Program-made: the position numbers and the translations under genes
Source of the DNA: Centrapalus pauciflorus
Taxonomy: Eukaryota > Streptophyta > Magnoliopsida > Asterales > Asteraceae
Assembly: GCA_020465985.1 (NCBI GenBank)
Contig: JAANYP010002097.1
Span: forward strand, 228,501-292,500
Reading direction: 5' to 3'
Length of the DNA: 64,000 nt
In this document: piece by piece, positions 11,609 to 24,299 of the stretch
Layout of the letters: each line of letters starts with the position of its first letter
Position numbering within the stretch: the first letter of the stretch is position 1
The notes under the pieces: model-generated
The model's input: only the letters and a program-made list of their open reading frames with translations
Told to the model about the DNA's origin: nothing
Database searches by the model: none

Positions 11609-14600
11609 TTAGTTGGATAACCCAAGCTTCATTTCAAAGCGTCGAATACTCTTCCCGTTTGATAGCCTCCAATTGATCTTTGAAATGAATTCTACAGTCA
11701 GCTTTCTGTCGTTAACGCTCAGAGCACCCTTTTTGTCTTTCTTTTCTTATCAGTTGCCAACTTTCCTTTCAAGCCTGTCATCACCTTTTGCATAGTTCCA
11801 TCTCAAAACTTATTCAACTCAATGCTCCGCACAACCCTCAGATTTTGATCTTTGTCTTATATATGGCTACTAGATGTTTGGCCATGACTACTTGAAACTC
11901 TTTCAAATTTTCCATGAATTGATGAATCGGTTAGGCGCAGTGATGTTAATCTTCCTCATACCTCTTTCAACCCCAATTTGTAGATCTTGCAGTGAGATAA
12001 GCTCAAATTTGGTGTGCATGAAGTGAAACAGTGTCATAAGTGCAAATCTACAATGTTTATTTCTTTTGTTTCTTCACAACTCGTCAAAAAGATCTTCAAT
12101 ATCAATCAAATGCATTCCAAACATATCTGCCTCAATAAACACGTATGTATTTCCATCAGATCTGGTCACGGTGAATGTAGGATAAAATATTTTCATGAAA
12201 CGATCCTTCTCAATCTTCACCAGATCTACAATCCTGAATTCTCTTCAGACTTTATCCACCGGTTGAGCTTTGTTTTCCAAGAAAGTACATTATTCACTAA
12301 ATTTGGCATATTCGGCTCAAGTACTCTAAACAACTTTAAAAAATGTGCATGTCGCTTGCTTTTTGCAGAATATCCTTCTTTTCAAGGTGATATTCTAAGT
12401 AAGGAAGCTTGTTTCTCTTCCTGATGTACTCAGCAGATTTCTTTGCAGATAATTCCAAAACTTTTGTCTTCTTCTTCCCGATTTCATCTTTATTTAGAAG
12501 TTTCAGCATATTACTGATTTATTTCTGAACAATTCTCTGAGCTTCAGACCTCAACTGATGTTGTCATAGAGAATCATCAGCCAATATATATTCATTAAAA
12601 AATTATCCATGATCTCAACTTCATTTAGCTCCTTAACCACTTGAGGCAAAACATTCTATATTGGAAATGGCTCAACTTTTTCTTCTTTTATGGTAACCGT
12701 TACCTCAGGCTATTCAACCGTCGGCGTCGGTACATCATCTTTCAATATTTCTTACACCAGATCCTCCTCTTCCTCAACCCTATCTGCTCTCAAATATATA
12801 TCATTTATATCAAACATATCATCATCATCGGATAACTCAATTTGAACTTCTTTCTCAGCTCCCTCAATCATTAAAGTTTGCCCTTGATCTTCGTTGTCGG
12901 AGTAATCATATTCTTCGAAATTATAAATTCATGATTGAACACTTAAAGGAACTGGAACATCTTCATTAAGAATCCATTCCAGCTCACTTTGAGCATCAAC
13001 AGGTTTTTCTTTTGAGCTCCCTGCTTCTCCAACCTCTTGTCTTCCCGTCTCCTTATCTTTTTTTGGATATGTTATCATTAGAATGCCAGTTTCTTGTTCT
13101 TCAAGATTCCTCCTCTTCTCCCCCTCATGAGGAGCATCATCAGAGTCATCATCATGCTCATCATGTTTGCGTTTAGGAGCAGAAGCTTGTGCTTTACACG
13201 TTCGTTCCACTGCATAAATTCTCTCTGACATATCTCCCAAAGCAGTAATCATTGTACTCTCCAACCCAATCATCCGTTCCCTCATTTCATCATATTGATC
13301 GTACACAAAATCTCTGAGCTCGTCAATTGATTGTTGTGGATCTCTTTGTTTAACTTCTTCAGCTACATTCTTTCGCTTTAAGAGCTTTTGAATATTGGAC
13401 ATCTGTTCCGTTATTTCAGAAAATTGATTTGACATTTGAGTAGAGACAGCAGCAATTGCTTCATTAAATTGTCTTTAGTGACAAAGGGTGATAATCTAAC
13501 CAATGGGTCATGCAGACTTCCAGTTGACACAACAGTCGAACTTGTAAAAAGGACTTCTGTGTAGCCGACAGTCAGAGTTGCCATTGCCTTTTCTCTGGTA
13601 GGACTTCCAACCACTTCAAGTGAAAGAGCAACAGATGCGTCCAACACTATGGTTATTCTGGCCGGAACACTCAGTTCTACTGCAGTTACTTCAAGACATG
13701 AATTCGACTCGAGTGTCCTAAAGTATAAAGGATCTATTTCTTGTGCTTGATCAAAAGTTGTACACCCGGGCAGTTGTGTACTTGTTTCAATATCCGTAAA
13801 ATCCAAAGGATTTAAGGAAGTAGGTGAGTGGCTGGTGGGGTGTGCAAGTGTCAGTGGGATACTGACTGTTTCAATTCTGACTCCCATTTGGGAGCCAACA
13901 GCAGATGTGGATAATTCCCGGCTGTCTGGACTAGGTATCTCCTCACACTCTCTCTTGGTATCTCAACCACATCGATCTCCGTAATCTTTTAGATTCAGAA
14001 ATTTCAATCATGCTTGCACCACCTTCATTATCATCACTACCCTCCTCATGATCACGATCATCATCATCTCCTTCATTAGCTCCTTCAGCAATATGAGATA
14101 ATGTCCTTTCAGAATCAGAGCTTCTCTCACCACCCTTCGCTTGTTCCTCTGCTCCCTCTATCTCTGATAGGTTTCCCTGAACATCAGCCCCCTGCTGATG
14201 TTCTGCTCTCCTAATACTCCCTGGTTAAGAAAACCCGGCACCTCGGTTTCTACAGGAGCATGATCTATTCTATATAACTTCACACTCTCACAATCTTGAT
14301 CCGCATATTTCAGAAGAGCTTCAAGAATAGGCATGGCATTTGCATTCGGTGCATCTTGTACCCCATGGAGACTCATCATGACATAGTCTGAGCATTTTTG
14401 AGCTTGTGATCTTTCCGGTATTTGCTCATTCGCTCTTAAAATACCTCTAATCAAAATTTGGATAAACCGTTGAAGCGGTACAAACTTCCTTGATCAGTTT
14501 GTTGTTTTTGCCAAGACGGCTTCCTTCAGGTCCTCCCATATACATTGAGCATAATCGTAATGCTTATTGAATGCAATCCCGTGAAATATCCTTAAGCAGT

Positions 14601-15242
14601 GTATACTCCCTCTGTCAATTCTGGTATGCTTGGAAGTCATACATCTGTTTACAATTTAAATAGAGTGTACCACTCTCCATTTAGTCCATTCCTATGAAAC
14701 TTTGAGCTCTTAGGTAAAGGTTTGGAGTAACCTAAGCAGATTAGATCAAGAACCAGCTCTTCATCAGACTCAAAATCTTCATAATCTACTAATTTAGGAA
14801 AGTTCATTGTATCAATACGTCAAGGTAGGAACAGATTTTTGCGAAGCCTGGCAAGGGTGATCTTTGCCTTGAACTGATCCATAGTGACTTTGAAGTGATG
14901 ATTGCCATCAGCCGGTACAAACTTTATTGTATGCCAGAATTGTTGCAAATAGACTTGAGGGATTGAAGGTTTGTACTGCAACAGATTACCCAGAGGATGT
15001 CCTTTAAGAATGTCAACAATTATTAGATGACTGATTTTGATAGTCTTAGGGTCAAGTCTGTGGTTATTATCATGGAAAGGTAGGAAATATTTGGTTTTAA
15101 CAAGGTGGGTGTCAGGGATGGTTGATGAAGGTGATGGTCGGGTAACTGATGCTAATTTCACTGGTTTAGAGACCAGTGTATGATTGGAGGATGAATGTGA
15201 ATCAGAAGAATTACAGTTTTGGGATTGAGCTTGGGATGCCAT
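11609..15242 (-). pseudogene. Extra ORF (aORF) of element B, heavily broken
   Basis: ATG at 15242, stop near 11609, about 1,210 codons if uninterrupted. Visible blocks are: 14820-15242 (140 aa, Ser/Asn-rich start then the PSIPQVYLQQFWHT core), 14158-14454, 13411-13887 and 12929-13435. The last has a coiled-coil-like stretch followed by KRKH and EGEKRR basic clusters around an acidic run. The C-terminal domain then follows in several frames down to 11609. Same domain order as in R and F. Located between pol and the 3' LTR. Function unknown; intact relatives would be acidic with NLS-like clusters. The copy is dead through many stops and frameshifts. Confidence 0.75.
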
Positions 15243-15248
15243 TTGTAA

Positions 15249-15273
15249 CCTGTAAAAATAAAAAACATGTTAG
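15249..15273 (-). promoter_or_regulatory. Splice-acceptor-like site before aORF of element B
   Basis: On the minus strand, ACTAAC (GTTAG complement at 15269-15273) is followed by a T-rich run and TTTTTACAG, with AG at 15250-15251 and the aORF ATG seven bases later. The arrangement matches plant branch point plus 3' splice site and is repeated in elements R and F. Confidence 0.5.
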
Positions 15274-15529
15274 TAAAGTAAGGTAAACAAATGTAATCCT
15301 ACAGATAAAAATATAAAACATTTTACTATAAATTAGAAAAATTTGTGTTTTACTATTAAAGCATCAGGATTCCAGACAATAATATTAAAATATTATTGTG
15401 AGGATTCCAAAGTCAATTGTTAAGAGACCAATGTTAGAAAAACACAGATTTTAAAAATTTCTTGAAAAATGTGAAATTATTCTGAAAAATTAAAAATCCA
15501 CCACACTTAGAAAAAAATGTTGCATGACA

Positions 15530-16066
15530 CTCGAATGAAACAAGAAATTCCTTGGGTGACACAAAAATCAACTGGAATCACATATGATTCAAACTCGAAT
15601 TGAATAGATGATTTCTCGAATGACACTGGAATCAACTCGAACAACACATAAGTATTCTCGAATGAAACATGCATCAACTCGATTAAATAAAGATGCTACT
15701 CAAAAGACTCATGAATCGAGTTGAAACAATTGAAAAATATTGTAAGTCCTGAACTACTCAACTCGAATGAAGAAGAAACTTTCTCGATCAGCATATTGAT
15801 CCAACTCGAATGACAAAGGAACTTTGTCGATCAATTCATTATCCCAACTCGAATAAAATTGGACTTTTCTCGAACCATGTTATGAGCGAGACTGAATTTA
15901 AAAAATTTCTAAGTCCTTAAAAGTGCGCAACTTGAATAGAAAATAAAAATTCTTCAAATCATGAAGTAACCAACTCGATAGAAACTAAGAGTTTCTCGAA
16001 CAATACTTCATGCAACTCGATCAACACATAATATTTCTCGAATCATCCTTTCATCGAGTTCATACT
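15530..16066 (-). repeat. 21-22 bp phased CTCGAATGA array, spacer of element B
   Basis: Words such as CTCGAATGA, CTTGG and CTGGAAT start at 15530, 15551, 15572 and 15594 and continue at similar spacing to about 16060, alternating A-C-T-C-G-A and T-C-T-C-G-A contexts. Non-coding, with stops in every frame. Homologous arrays occur at the same place in R, D and F. Confidence 0.75.
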
Positions 16067-16207
16067 TATTATCAGTTTTCTAAGTCATAAATACCACTGG
16101 AAAATTCAACATTTAATTTTGGGTATGTTCAGGCCTAACCATGTATTATTCCTTAACCGAAATTGGATTTTAAACAACTTTTCTTTACTAAACTTTGTCC
16201 AAAAACA

Positions 16208-16408
16208 TAGGGATGTTATATGCGGACCAAATACCCGAACCGAACCGGTACCGGTCCCGAATAGCACCGATTGTAAAGTAATGTTCCGGTCCGATAACAC
16301 CCCTAACCTTTTAAATGGAGTATTTTTTTTGAGTTTTTGTAGACCAAATACCCTAACCGAACCGGTACCGGTCCCGAATAGCACCGATTGAAAAGTAATG
16401 GTCCGGTC
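16208..16408. mobile_element. GC-rich MITE-like insertion with internal duplication
   Basis: In AT-rich surroundings, a 98-bp unit (16208-16305) has inverted ends: TAGGGATGTTAT on the left and the complement of TAGGGGTGTTATCGGACC on the right. Its centre is rich in ACCGGTACCGGT. The inner 67 bp (16226-16292) recurs almost exactly at 16343-16408. No clear target duplication is visible, so the superfamily is uncertain; a hAT-like MITE is plausible. GC-rich text with related words continues to about 16485. Confidence 0.5.
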
Positions 16409-17384
16409 CTCGGGTTTAGATTTTAGCCAAATTCGGGTTCGGCCCAGCCGGGTTCGGTCCGGGTTGGTCCCGATAACAGCCCAACAGAAACATCATTTTC
16501 AACTCTTAAGATCCAAATTTCTGAGTTTTAAGAACTCGAAATGTTTGAAACTTTAAAACCAAAATTAATGTTGTGTGTTTTGAATTGGAACTTGAAATTT
16601 GCTTTACAAGTCCATATGATCAATAAGAAACCAAACACACCATCAATTTAACATATAAACCACAGAATCAACAAAACACAAAGACACACAGTCGAAACAC
16701 CAAAAACATACACACAGATTCATATATGCTAAAATCTCGAAAAAAATACTGAAAAGTATAACAAATAATAACAAAAAATAGAAAAACACCTACAATTTCT
16801 ACTTGAATCTTGAAAAATTGTTTAACAAAACTGTCTGCTTCGTTGATAAGAAAGGTTGAGGATGGGTTTTTGAGAAGAACGTGAACAGTGTGCAAGAGTT
16901 TGAAAAAGTGAATTTGAAATTCAAAATTCAAATTTATACTAAAAATTTGAATTTTCAAACATCCGACCCAAATTAGATTTGGCCCACTCTTGCTTTAAAA
17001 ATAGAAGCCCATTTATTTCAAAAATATTTCACACACAAAAATAAAAAATAACAACCAACAAAAAAAAATTTAAAACAACTAAAAAATTTTTAAATGAACT
17101 AAAAAAATATTAACAAAAAAAATATTAAAAGATAAAAGATGTTGCTCCCCCTTGAATTTTGCATATGAGCTCCCCCTCAGATGTATTCCTCTTTATATGA
17201 CAGCTACCCCAACACAAAATTCAGATATAAATTTATCAGATATTTAAAAATCAGAAAAAAAAAATTCTGAAAGTTAAAATTAAATCAAATAAAAAATGTA
17301 AATTTAAAATTATATTTTGTAACTACTGAAAGTTTAAATCTAACGATTCAACATATCCAATTTGTATACCAAAAAATTAAATCC
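16409..17384 (-). other. Remainder of pol-aORF spacer of element B, with PPT-like tracts
   Basis: Non-coding, A-rich on the plus strand. Two extra polypurine-tract copies, CTCCCCCT-like, occur at about 17145 and 17170, some 5.6 kb from the 3' LTR. No other feature seen. Confidence 0.6.
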
Positions 17385-20300
17385 TTTTTCATCTAAGGCT
17401 TTGGTAAACAAATCAGCTAGTTGATATTCAGTGGGTACAAAATATAACTCTACATTTCCATTTTCTACATGATCTTTTATAAAATGATACTGGATATTAA
17501 TGTGCTTGGTTTTTTAATGTTGCACCGCATTTGAAGCTATTGCAATGGCACTTTGTGAATCACAGTAAATGGAAATCTTTTGCGGTGTAAACACATAGTC
17601 TCTGACTTGACTCTTTATCCACAACACTTGTGAACAGCACGACGATACTACTACGTATTCAGCTTCCTCTGTTGATAGGGATACACAATGTTGCTTTTTG
17701 GATGGCCAACATACGGGTTTGTCACCAAGAAATTGTACTGAACCTGATGTGCTTTTCCGATCCATTTTGTCACCTGCATGACCAACATCATAGAAGGCAG
17801 TTAATGTAAAAGAGGATTCCCTGGGATACCACAAACCAAAGTTTGGTGTTCCCTTCAGATATCTTAAAATGCATTTGGCAGCAACCAAATGTGATTCTTT
17901 AGGATGTGCCTGATATCTAGCACAGACACACATAACAAACATAATATCCGGTCTACTAGCAGTTAAATACATTAATGACCCAATTATCCCTCGATAATGA
18001 GTTACATCTACAGGTTTCCCTGAAATGTCCTCATCCAGTTTAGATTTAGAATCCGGAGCCATGGGAGTTTTCATGGGTGTACTGTTGACCATGTTAAATT
18101 TCTTTAACATGTCTTGAATATATTTAGACTAATTGATGAAAATACCATCACTCAGTTGTTTTATTTGTAAACCCAAGAAAAAATTAATCTATCCCATCAT
18201 GCTCATTTCAAACTTTTGGAACATTAAAAATGCAAATTTTTTAGAAAACTCAGTATTTGTAGACCCAAATATTATATCGTCTACATATATCTGAATGACT
18301 AAGATATCTGGACCCTGACGTTTTATAAATAGGATTGTATCCACTGTACCTTTGTTAAATCTACATTTCAAAAGATAATTTGAAAATGCATCATACCAAG
18401 CTCGAGGTGCTTGCTTAAGGCCATACAGTGATTTGTCCAAAATATATACATGATCAGGCTTCGAAGGATCAGTAACCCCTTCAATCCTAGCAACTGGGGA
18501 AAAGTTTCATCATAATCGACTCCCTCCTGCTGGCTATATCCTTTGGCAACGAGGCGATCTTTGTTTCGAATGATGACACCGTGTTTATCTTTCTTATTCT
18601 TAATGATCCACTTCGTGCCAATGACAGATTTGTCTTTTGGTCGCTCCACCGATCGCTAGACCTTAAACCTTTCAAATTGATTTAACTCTTCTTGCATAGC
18701 CACTATCCAGTCTGCATCCTGAAGAGTTTTGTTCACAGTCTTTTGCTCAATCTTGCTCAAAACATTTGAGAAGAGACACTCGTTCATTGTAGCTCTTCTG
18801 GTTTTAACTGAGGCAGAAGGATCACCAATTATATTTTCGGGTGGGTGATTCCTTGTCCATTTGAATGTATGTGGGTACGGTTGAAGTTGATCTTGATTGG
18901 GGTTCAAGTCCAGATAGGGGATTCAGGGATTTACTTCAAAAGTTGATGGGATATCAACTGAGGTGGGGGTTTCTAAGTTTTCAGTATTCAGGGGGGTTTC
19001 AAAACATTCTGGAGCTTGAATTGGTTGTACACTGTCAACGGATAAGTGTACATCTGTTGTTGAAACCTCTCCAGTATCTTTCGAAATTGGTTGATGTGAA
19101 TGACCAGAGACTACGACCGGATCTTCATTAATCCTGTCAGGAACTAAATTTGAAACATTAGGTTTGGTCTTTTCAAAGTAGTCTTCATAAAAATTCTCAA
19201 ACAATTTATTTAGATCATTCGTTTCAGCATTTTGCTCAGATGACTTTATGAAGTCGACTGTTTAAGTTCGAGTCCTGAACTGCTATTTTCAAAAGCCATT
19301 ACAACTCCTTCGTCGAATTTAACGTTTACGCTCTCGTTAACTGTCTTTGTCCTTTTGTTGTAGACTCGGAAAGCTACAGACTATTTAGAATATCCAATGA
19401 AGATGCCTTCATCCACTTTCTGATTAAACTTTCCTAAGTTGTCTTTGTCATTCACGATAAAGCACCTGCATCCAAAGACATGAAAAAATTTCTCATTAGG
19501 GACTCGTTTATTTATCAGTTCGTATGGTGTCTTTCCGAATCTCTTATTAATGATTGATCTGTTCTGAGTAAAACAAGCGTTGCTACAACTTCAGCCCAAA
19601 GGAATAACGGAAGATTTGAGTAAGCCAGCATCGTCCTAGTAGATTCCACAAGGGTGCGATTTTGTCATTCAACTACACCGTTCTGTTGTGGGGTACGAGC
19701 TGCTGAATATTGATAAGTTATTTAAACAGAACTCAGAAATGTCTCGAGTGACTTATTCTTGAATTCTGTACCATTATTAGATCTAATGGTTTGAACTGAA
19801 AGTTGCAACTTGACTTGAATTTTGCGAATGAAGTCGATAATGATCTCAGTAGCATCGGACTTGGATCTCAGGTAGAATACTCATGTCTATCTTGAATAGT
19901 CGTCGACTATGACCAACCCATATTTTTTCTTGTTAATGCTTTGTACTCGCATAGGCCCGCACAAGTCCATATGTAGAAGTTCTAAGGCTCTCGTTGAAGA
20001 GTGTTCAACCTTTAACTTGTGAGAAGCTCACAGCATCTTCCCTTTTTCACAGGCTGCACACAACTGCTCCTTCTAAAATCTGAGAGTTGGTAACCCTTTG
20101 ACTAACCCACCTTTTGCAAGATTGGTTAATTCTTTAAAGTTCAGATGGGAAAGATGGCGATGCCACAGCCATGATACTTTAGATGTTGCTTTGGACAGTA
20201 AGCAAACATCTTTCTTCAGATTGATATTGGCTAGATCTATGGAGTACAAATTTGTTTTTCTATTCCCTGCAAGAATTTCCTTCCCTTCCTCAGATCGAAT

Positions 20301-20570
20301 GCTACATCGATTAGCCTTAATGTTGACTTCTAATCCTTTGTCTCTCAATTGCCCGATACTGAACAGATTATGAACAAGACCGTCAACGTAGTAGACTTTT
20401 TGAATTGTAATTTGGTCGTACTCAAGATTCTCATATCTTTTGATCGGACAGAATTGATCATTTCCAAACCGAACCGTCCCACAGAATTTGTTAACAAAAT
20501 TTGTGAGGGTTTCTCTCTGTCCGGTCATATGCTTTGAGCACCCGGAGTCAAGGTACCACACATGATTTAC
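17385..20570 (-). pseudogene. pol of element B (protease, integrase, RT, RNase H), decayed
   Basis: Domain order from high to low coordinates is as follows. 20073-20561 (162 aa) carries the protease motif YLDSGCSKHMTG and the integrase HHCC start (LWHRHLSHLNF). 19205-20072 is the integrase core, homologous to R but full of stops. 18656-18907 and 18368-18649 are the RT N-terminal region. 18189-18440 is the palm with an intact YVDDIIFG. 17514-18110 is the RT connection and RNase H with acidic motifs. The end near 17385 has the terminal YKLDMLN-like tail. It would have been one polyprotein cut by its protease. The frameshifts between blocks are seen directly. Confidence 0.85.
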
Positions 20571-23500
20571 CTATAAGACGAAAAAAGACGTGAGGTACCC
20601 ACTTATAGTTAAGTACTTTTGAATTTGGTAAATCATGTGGTGAGTCTTTAGACTTCTCATCTGATAATATCTTCTACTTAGGAACCCACTTTTTAACAGT
20701 ATGTTTAGGTATCCATTTTTGTATAGTTCATTGTGGAACTGATTTTGAAATTTGATTCTTTGGAACCTTTTCCTGTTTAAAAGTAGTAACCTTTTTCTTT
20801 GGTAAGCAGATTTATATAAAGATTTAGCATGCAACACATGACAATGAGCAGAATTTAAAGAAAGTAAATCAGTACGAGAGTATTTAGCACAATGTTTATC
20901 AGAAAGTTTATTACAGACAAAATTATCTATGTGACTAATCCTATCAGTAACAAAATTTTCTTTAATTCTCCACTCTTGTCTTAATCTCTTGTTTTTCGTA
21001 GCTTGTTGCTTCTTTCACCAAACTTTCTTCCGTGAACTTTTCACAATACAATCTGACATAATAGAAAAACGAGAATTAGTCACTTTAGAATTATGTTTAT
21101 TCTGCAAAATTTTCTTACCCTGTGAAGCATGTGCCTTCTTTGCTGTAGAATCCTTTGATGAAGAGGATTCACCTTTTTCAAATTTTTGGAGTCACAAAAG
21201 TAACTTTTGTTTTCTCCTTTTTCTTTTGCAAAACAGGTGAATTTAGTGATTTAACCGTAGATTCTAGAGATATTGTTTTCAGAATACTTACGAGTTCTAT
21301 AGGTTTATCAGTTTGTTTGTCATGTAAAGGTTTAACAAATTCATCAATTTTGACAAACATCTCCTCTAATGAGTTAAAATCAGAGTTCATATATAGATCA
21401 AATTTTTTGTTCAGAATTGATAGAATCAGGTTGAATTGAAAATTTCTAAGCTGGTTGAATTTTGCTATCAGACTGATTTTTCAGTTTTATTTTCAAATCT
21501 TTTATTTCAGCCTGAAGATTTTCATTTTTAGACTCAAACGTTTTAATTTTCAATTCAAGATCAGAATTGATCTTTTCAAGAATTGAATTTGGTATACATG
21601 GCTTTTGAGAATAAGTAGTATTTTCTAGATAAATCCTTTTCAGAATAAGTCTGAGTATAGTCTTCTGAAATGCAAGAATTTTGATAACTATCATTTAATC
21701 TGTTATAATCTACAGTATTCGGCATTTTATCTGTTCTCAACCTTTTTAAATCTTCACCTGATTCTACTTCATCCGAAGCTTTCATAAAAATAATCTGTAA
21801 TCCTAAATTCATATATCTGACATCATATATAGTTGGTGAACTTGAAATTGCTTTTGTCAGATATTTAGGATTTGTCCAACCTATACCTGATTTTGAATTA
21901 TAAAATTCGGTATCTTTAGGTTGATTCAAATATATAGTTTGATTTGTTTCACCTCTTTTAATAAACTCATCTTCCAAAGATTTAATTTTCTCATATAGCT
22001 TTGTTCTTTCATCAAATATAGAATGATATTTCACAGAATAACTTGAAGATTCTAACTTGGCTAAATTCACTTTTTCTTTTAGGTCTGGTATATTGTTGTT
22101 CAGTTTCTGAATTTCACTTTGAAGTTAATTGGATTTATCTTGTAAATCTGATACGGCTCTTAATGCTAATGCCTTATCCTTGGAAAATTCTAACTCTAAG
22201 ACATGTTCTTGACTCAATTTGTTTCCCAAGGAATGGACATTTTTCTTTTCGGCTTTGAAGGATTTTTAAAATCTTTTTAACATGTAAGCCATTTGAGTCA
22301 GTTTCTATTCAAGCATACAGGAGTTATCATCATCTGAATCAGAATTAGATTGTACCTCTGGTGTCTCTGAACTTTCTGAAGCATCTATATATGTTTCATC
22401 ATCTTCCTTTTCTTTACTGCAGCCCGCATCTCCTATTGCCATCAGTGCCATGTATTCTCTCAGTTCATTATCAGAATCAGAATCCTTTTGCTCTTTAGTT
22501 TCCTCATCTATCAGTCCTACCCAAACCACATCCTCAGCTATCATAGCAGACTCATTGAGTTCAGAATCATTGAACACTTTAGATTTCAGACAGATATGGG
22601 CATCTTCATCTAAAATATATTCATCTTCGGATAGTTAAAGCCAGTGGTCATCTTCAGCCATCAAAGCCTTACCTGCCTCCTTTTCCTTTTCCAACAACGC
22701 CTTTCGAGTGTAATATTCAAAATTCTTTACAACAGGCAATCTGCATTCTCTGCACAGTGGCCTGGCTTGCCACAATTATAACGTTTTTGCTCAGTATCCT
22801 TCTTGGCAGGCTTATCAGTTTTCTCATATTTCTCTGCCTTCTAGCCACTGCTCTCTCCCAATTTTTCATATCTGTCTTTCTTCTCATACTTCCTTGAGCC
22901 TGTATTGTACCTCATCTTATTGTTGGTTAGTTTGCGGTAGAACTTCTTCTTAAATGCCTTTGTTAGCGAGGCCATCTACTTCTTCATCTCTTCAATCTTA
23001 GAATCAGTTGAATCTGAATATGATGAACTACTGCTTAACATAACCTGCTTTCCTTATTTAGCTTGTACTTATTCTTCTTGTCAGCCAAGAGAGCTAATGG
23101 TTCAACGGTTGCCTTTTCAGCCTGTTTCTTTCCTGACATTTTCCTTAAAACAACTTCTTGGTAGTTGTTAAGGTTCTGAAAGACCATAAGGAAGTTCATG
23201 TCGTCAATCTCTTTTGTTTGCTGAATTATCATTGTATACTTATCCCATTCCGGATTCCAAGCGTTCAGGAATTTGACATTTATATCCAAATTGGATTTTG
23301 TCACTCCATTCCTCTTCATGTCACTTACCAGATTGACGAACCTCAAATAAGTACTTTCCAGCAATTCTCCTTCTCTCGCTCTAAAGTTTTCAAAGGTCAT
23401 CAAGCCGTTTCTTGCTCTATTTATTGCTGCTTTTTCTAAACCGTGCATTAATTTACACACCACATCCCAGATGGATTTGACTGTTTTTGCATTGGTCAGA

Positions 23501-23783
23501 CTGATATATATATCAATCGGAATTGAGATCAACAAGAGCTTTCTGGCAGTCTTGTCTCCCAGTTTTCTTTGTTTTTGTGCTTCAGTCTACTATTCTTTCC
23601 GGGATAGGAGGGTTGCCGGTTGGTACATCTGGTATGGTTTCAAGAAAAAACAGTTGGTCCCTTATTTAGTAATTTCAACATTTCTTCAGAGAGGTCATGG
23701 AAACTGATAAATTCTAGGAATCTTTCCGTCCATTGAACGTATTCACCTCCGTAGAGAATAGGAGGTTTGGTTTCCGACCCCAT
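20571..23783 (-). pseudogene. gag of element B, decayed
   Basis: The ATG at 23783 begins MGSETKPPILYGGEYVQW, a typical copia Gag start. The next blocks are 23035-23535 (helical capsid-like domain with LMTFENFRAREGELLESTYLRF), a zinc-knuckle region near 22740-22790, acidic 22305-22577 and coiled-coil-rich 21576-22070 and 21446-21694. In the knuckle the first Cys reads as Arg and a one-base shift follows, so nucleic-acid binding would be lost. The protein is unusually long for copia Gag, a known SIRE-lineage trait. Element R is inserted 189 bp upstream of this ATG. Confidence 0.8.
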
Positions 23784-23972
23784 GGCTAGTGCGTCTTTTG
23801 ACTGATTAAAATGAATCTTCCAAGATCTTTTAAATGGATTTTGACTGATTTTGAATGAATTTGAAAAATTCATCAAAGTTTTGATAAGTTGATCAAACTC
23901 GAATGAAAAAGGAGTGAAACTCGATTTGAATGGGATCAAACTCGAACAATGAGTAATAAAACTCAATCAATG
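23784..23972 (-). repeat. gag-proximal part of element B leader, with phased array
   Basis: CTCG/CTCA words start at 23898, 23920, 23941 and 23962, i.e. 22, 21 and 21 bp apart. Removing element R plus one CAATG copy places the next word (37968) 22 bp further on, so the array is continuous with 37957-38590. Confidence 0.85.
23968..23972. repeat. Target-site duplication of element R (left)
   Basis: CAATG immediately before the R LTR at 23973, matching CAATG at 37952-37956. Confidence 0.95.
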
Positions 23973-24268
23973 TGTGATTTACAGTTTCTATATCAATCAT
24001 ACAACAATTCAATATCAAGAACAATAAAATAAATCAAAACTAACCGAATGATTCTATTCCTGAAAATGTCGATTACAATGATGAAATGGATCTTCAAAAT
24101 GCCAGTAACCGTTTCTCTGATTTCTATGTGTGCCTAAAGAAGTAATTTGTCAGAGAGCTATATTTTGAAAGTCAAACTTTCTATTTATACACATATTTCA
24201 CAACTATTAAGTATTTACAAAATAAACCCTTTACTTTGCATTACATCAACTCAAAATGTATTCTAACA
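23973..24268 (-). repeat. 3' LTR of element R
   Basis: 296 bp, TGTGATTTAC at the left and ATTCTAACA at the right on the plus strand. A TATAAATAG box lies on the minus strand at 24181-24189 (plus-strand CTATTTATA), the likely LTR promoter element. Confidence 0.95.
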
Positions 24269-24270
24269 AT

Positions 24271-24280
24271 CTCCCCCTTT
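24271..24280 (-). promoter_or_regulatory. Polypurine tract of element R
   Basis: Plus-strand CTCCCCCTTT, element-strand AAAGGGGGAG, two bases from the 3' LTR; the plus-strand primer site. Confidence 0.9.
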
Positions 24281-24299
24281 GATGGAATGTGCAAAGTCT

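Larger units (their letters stand above)
10985..12562. repeat. Duplicated segment, copy 2 (in place in element B)
   Basis: The counterpart of 6274-7842. Here the segment is continuous with the rest of element B to the right (12562 onward) and with AT-rich flank to the left, so this is the probable source copy. The homology ends inside the aORF at about 12560. Confidence 0.85.
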
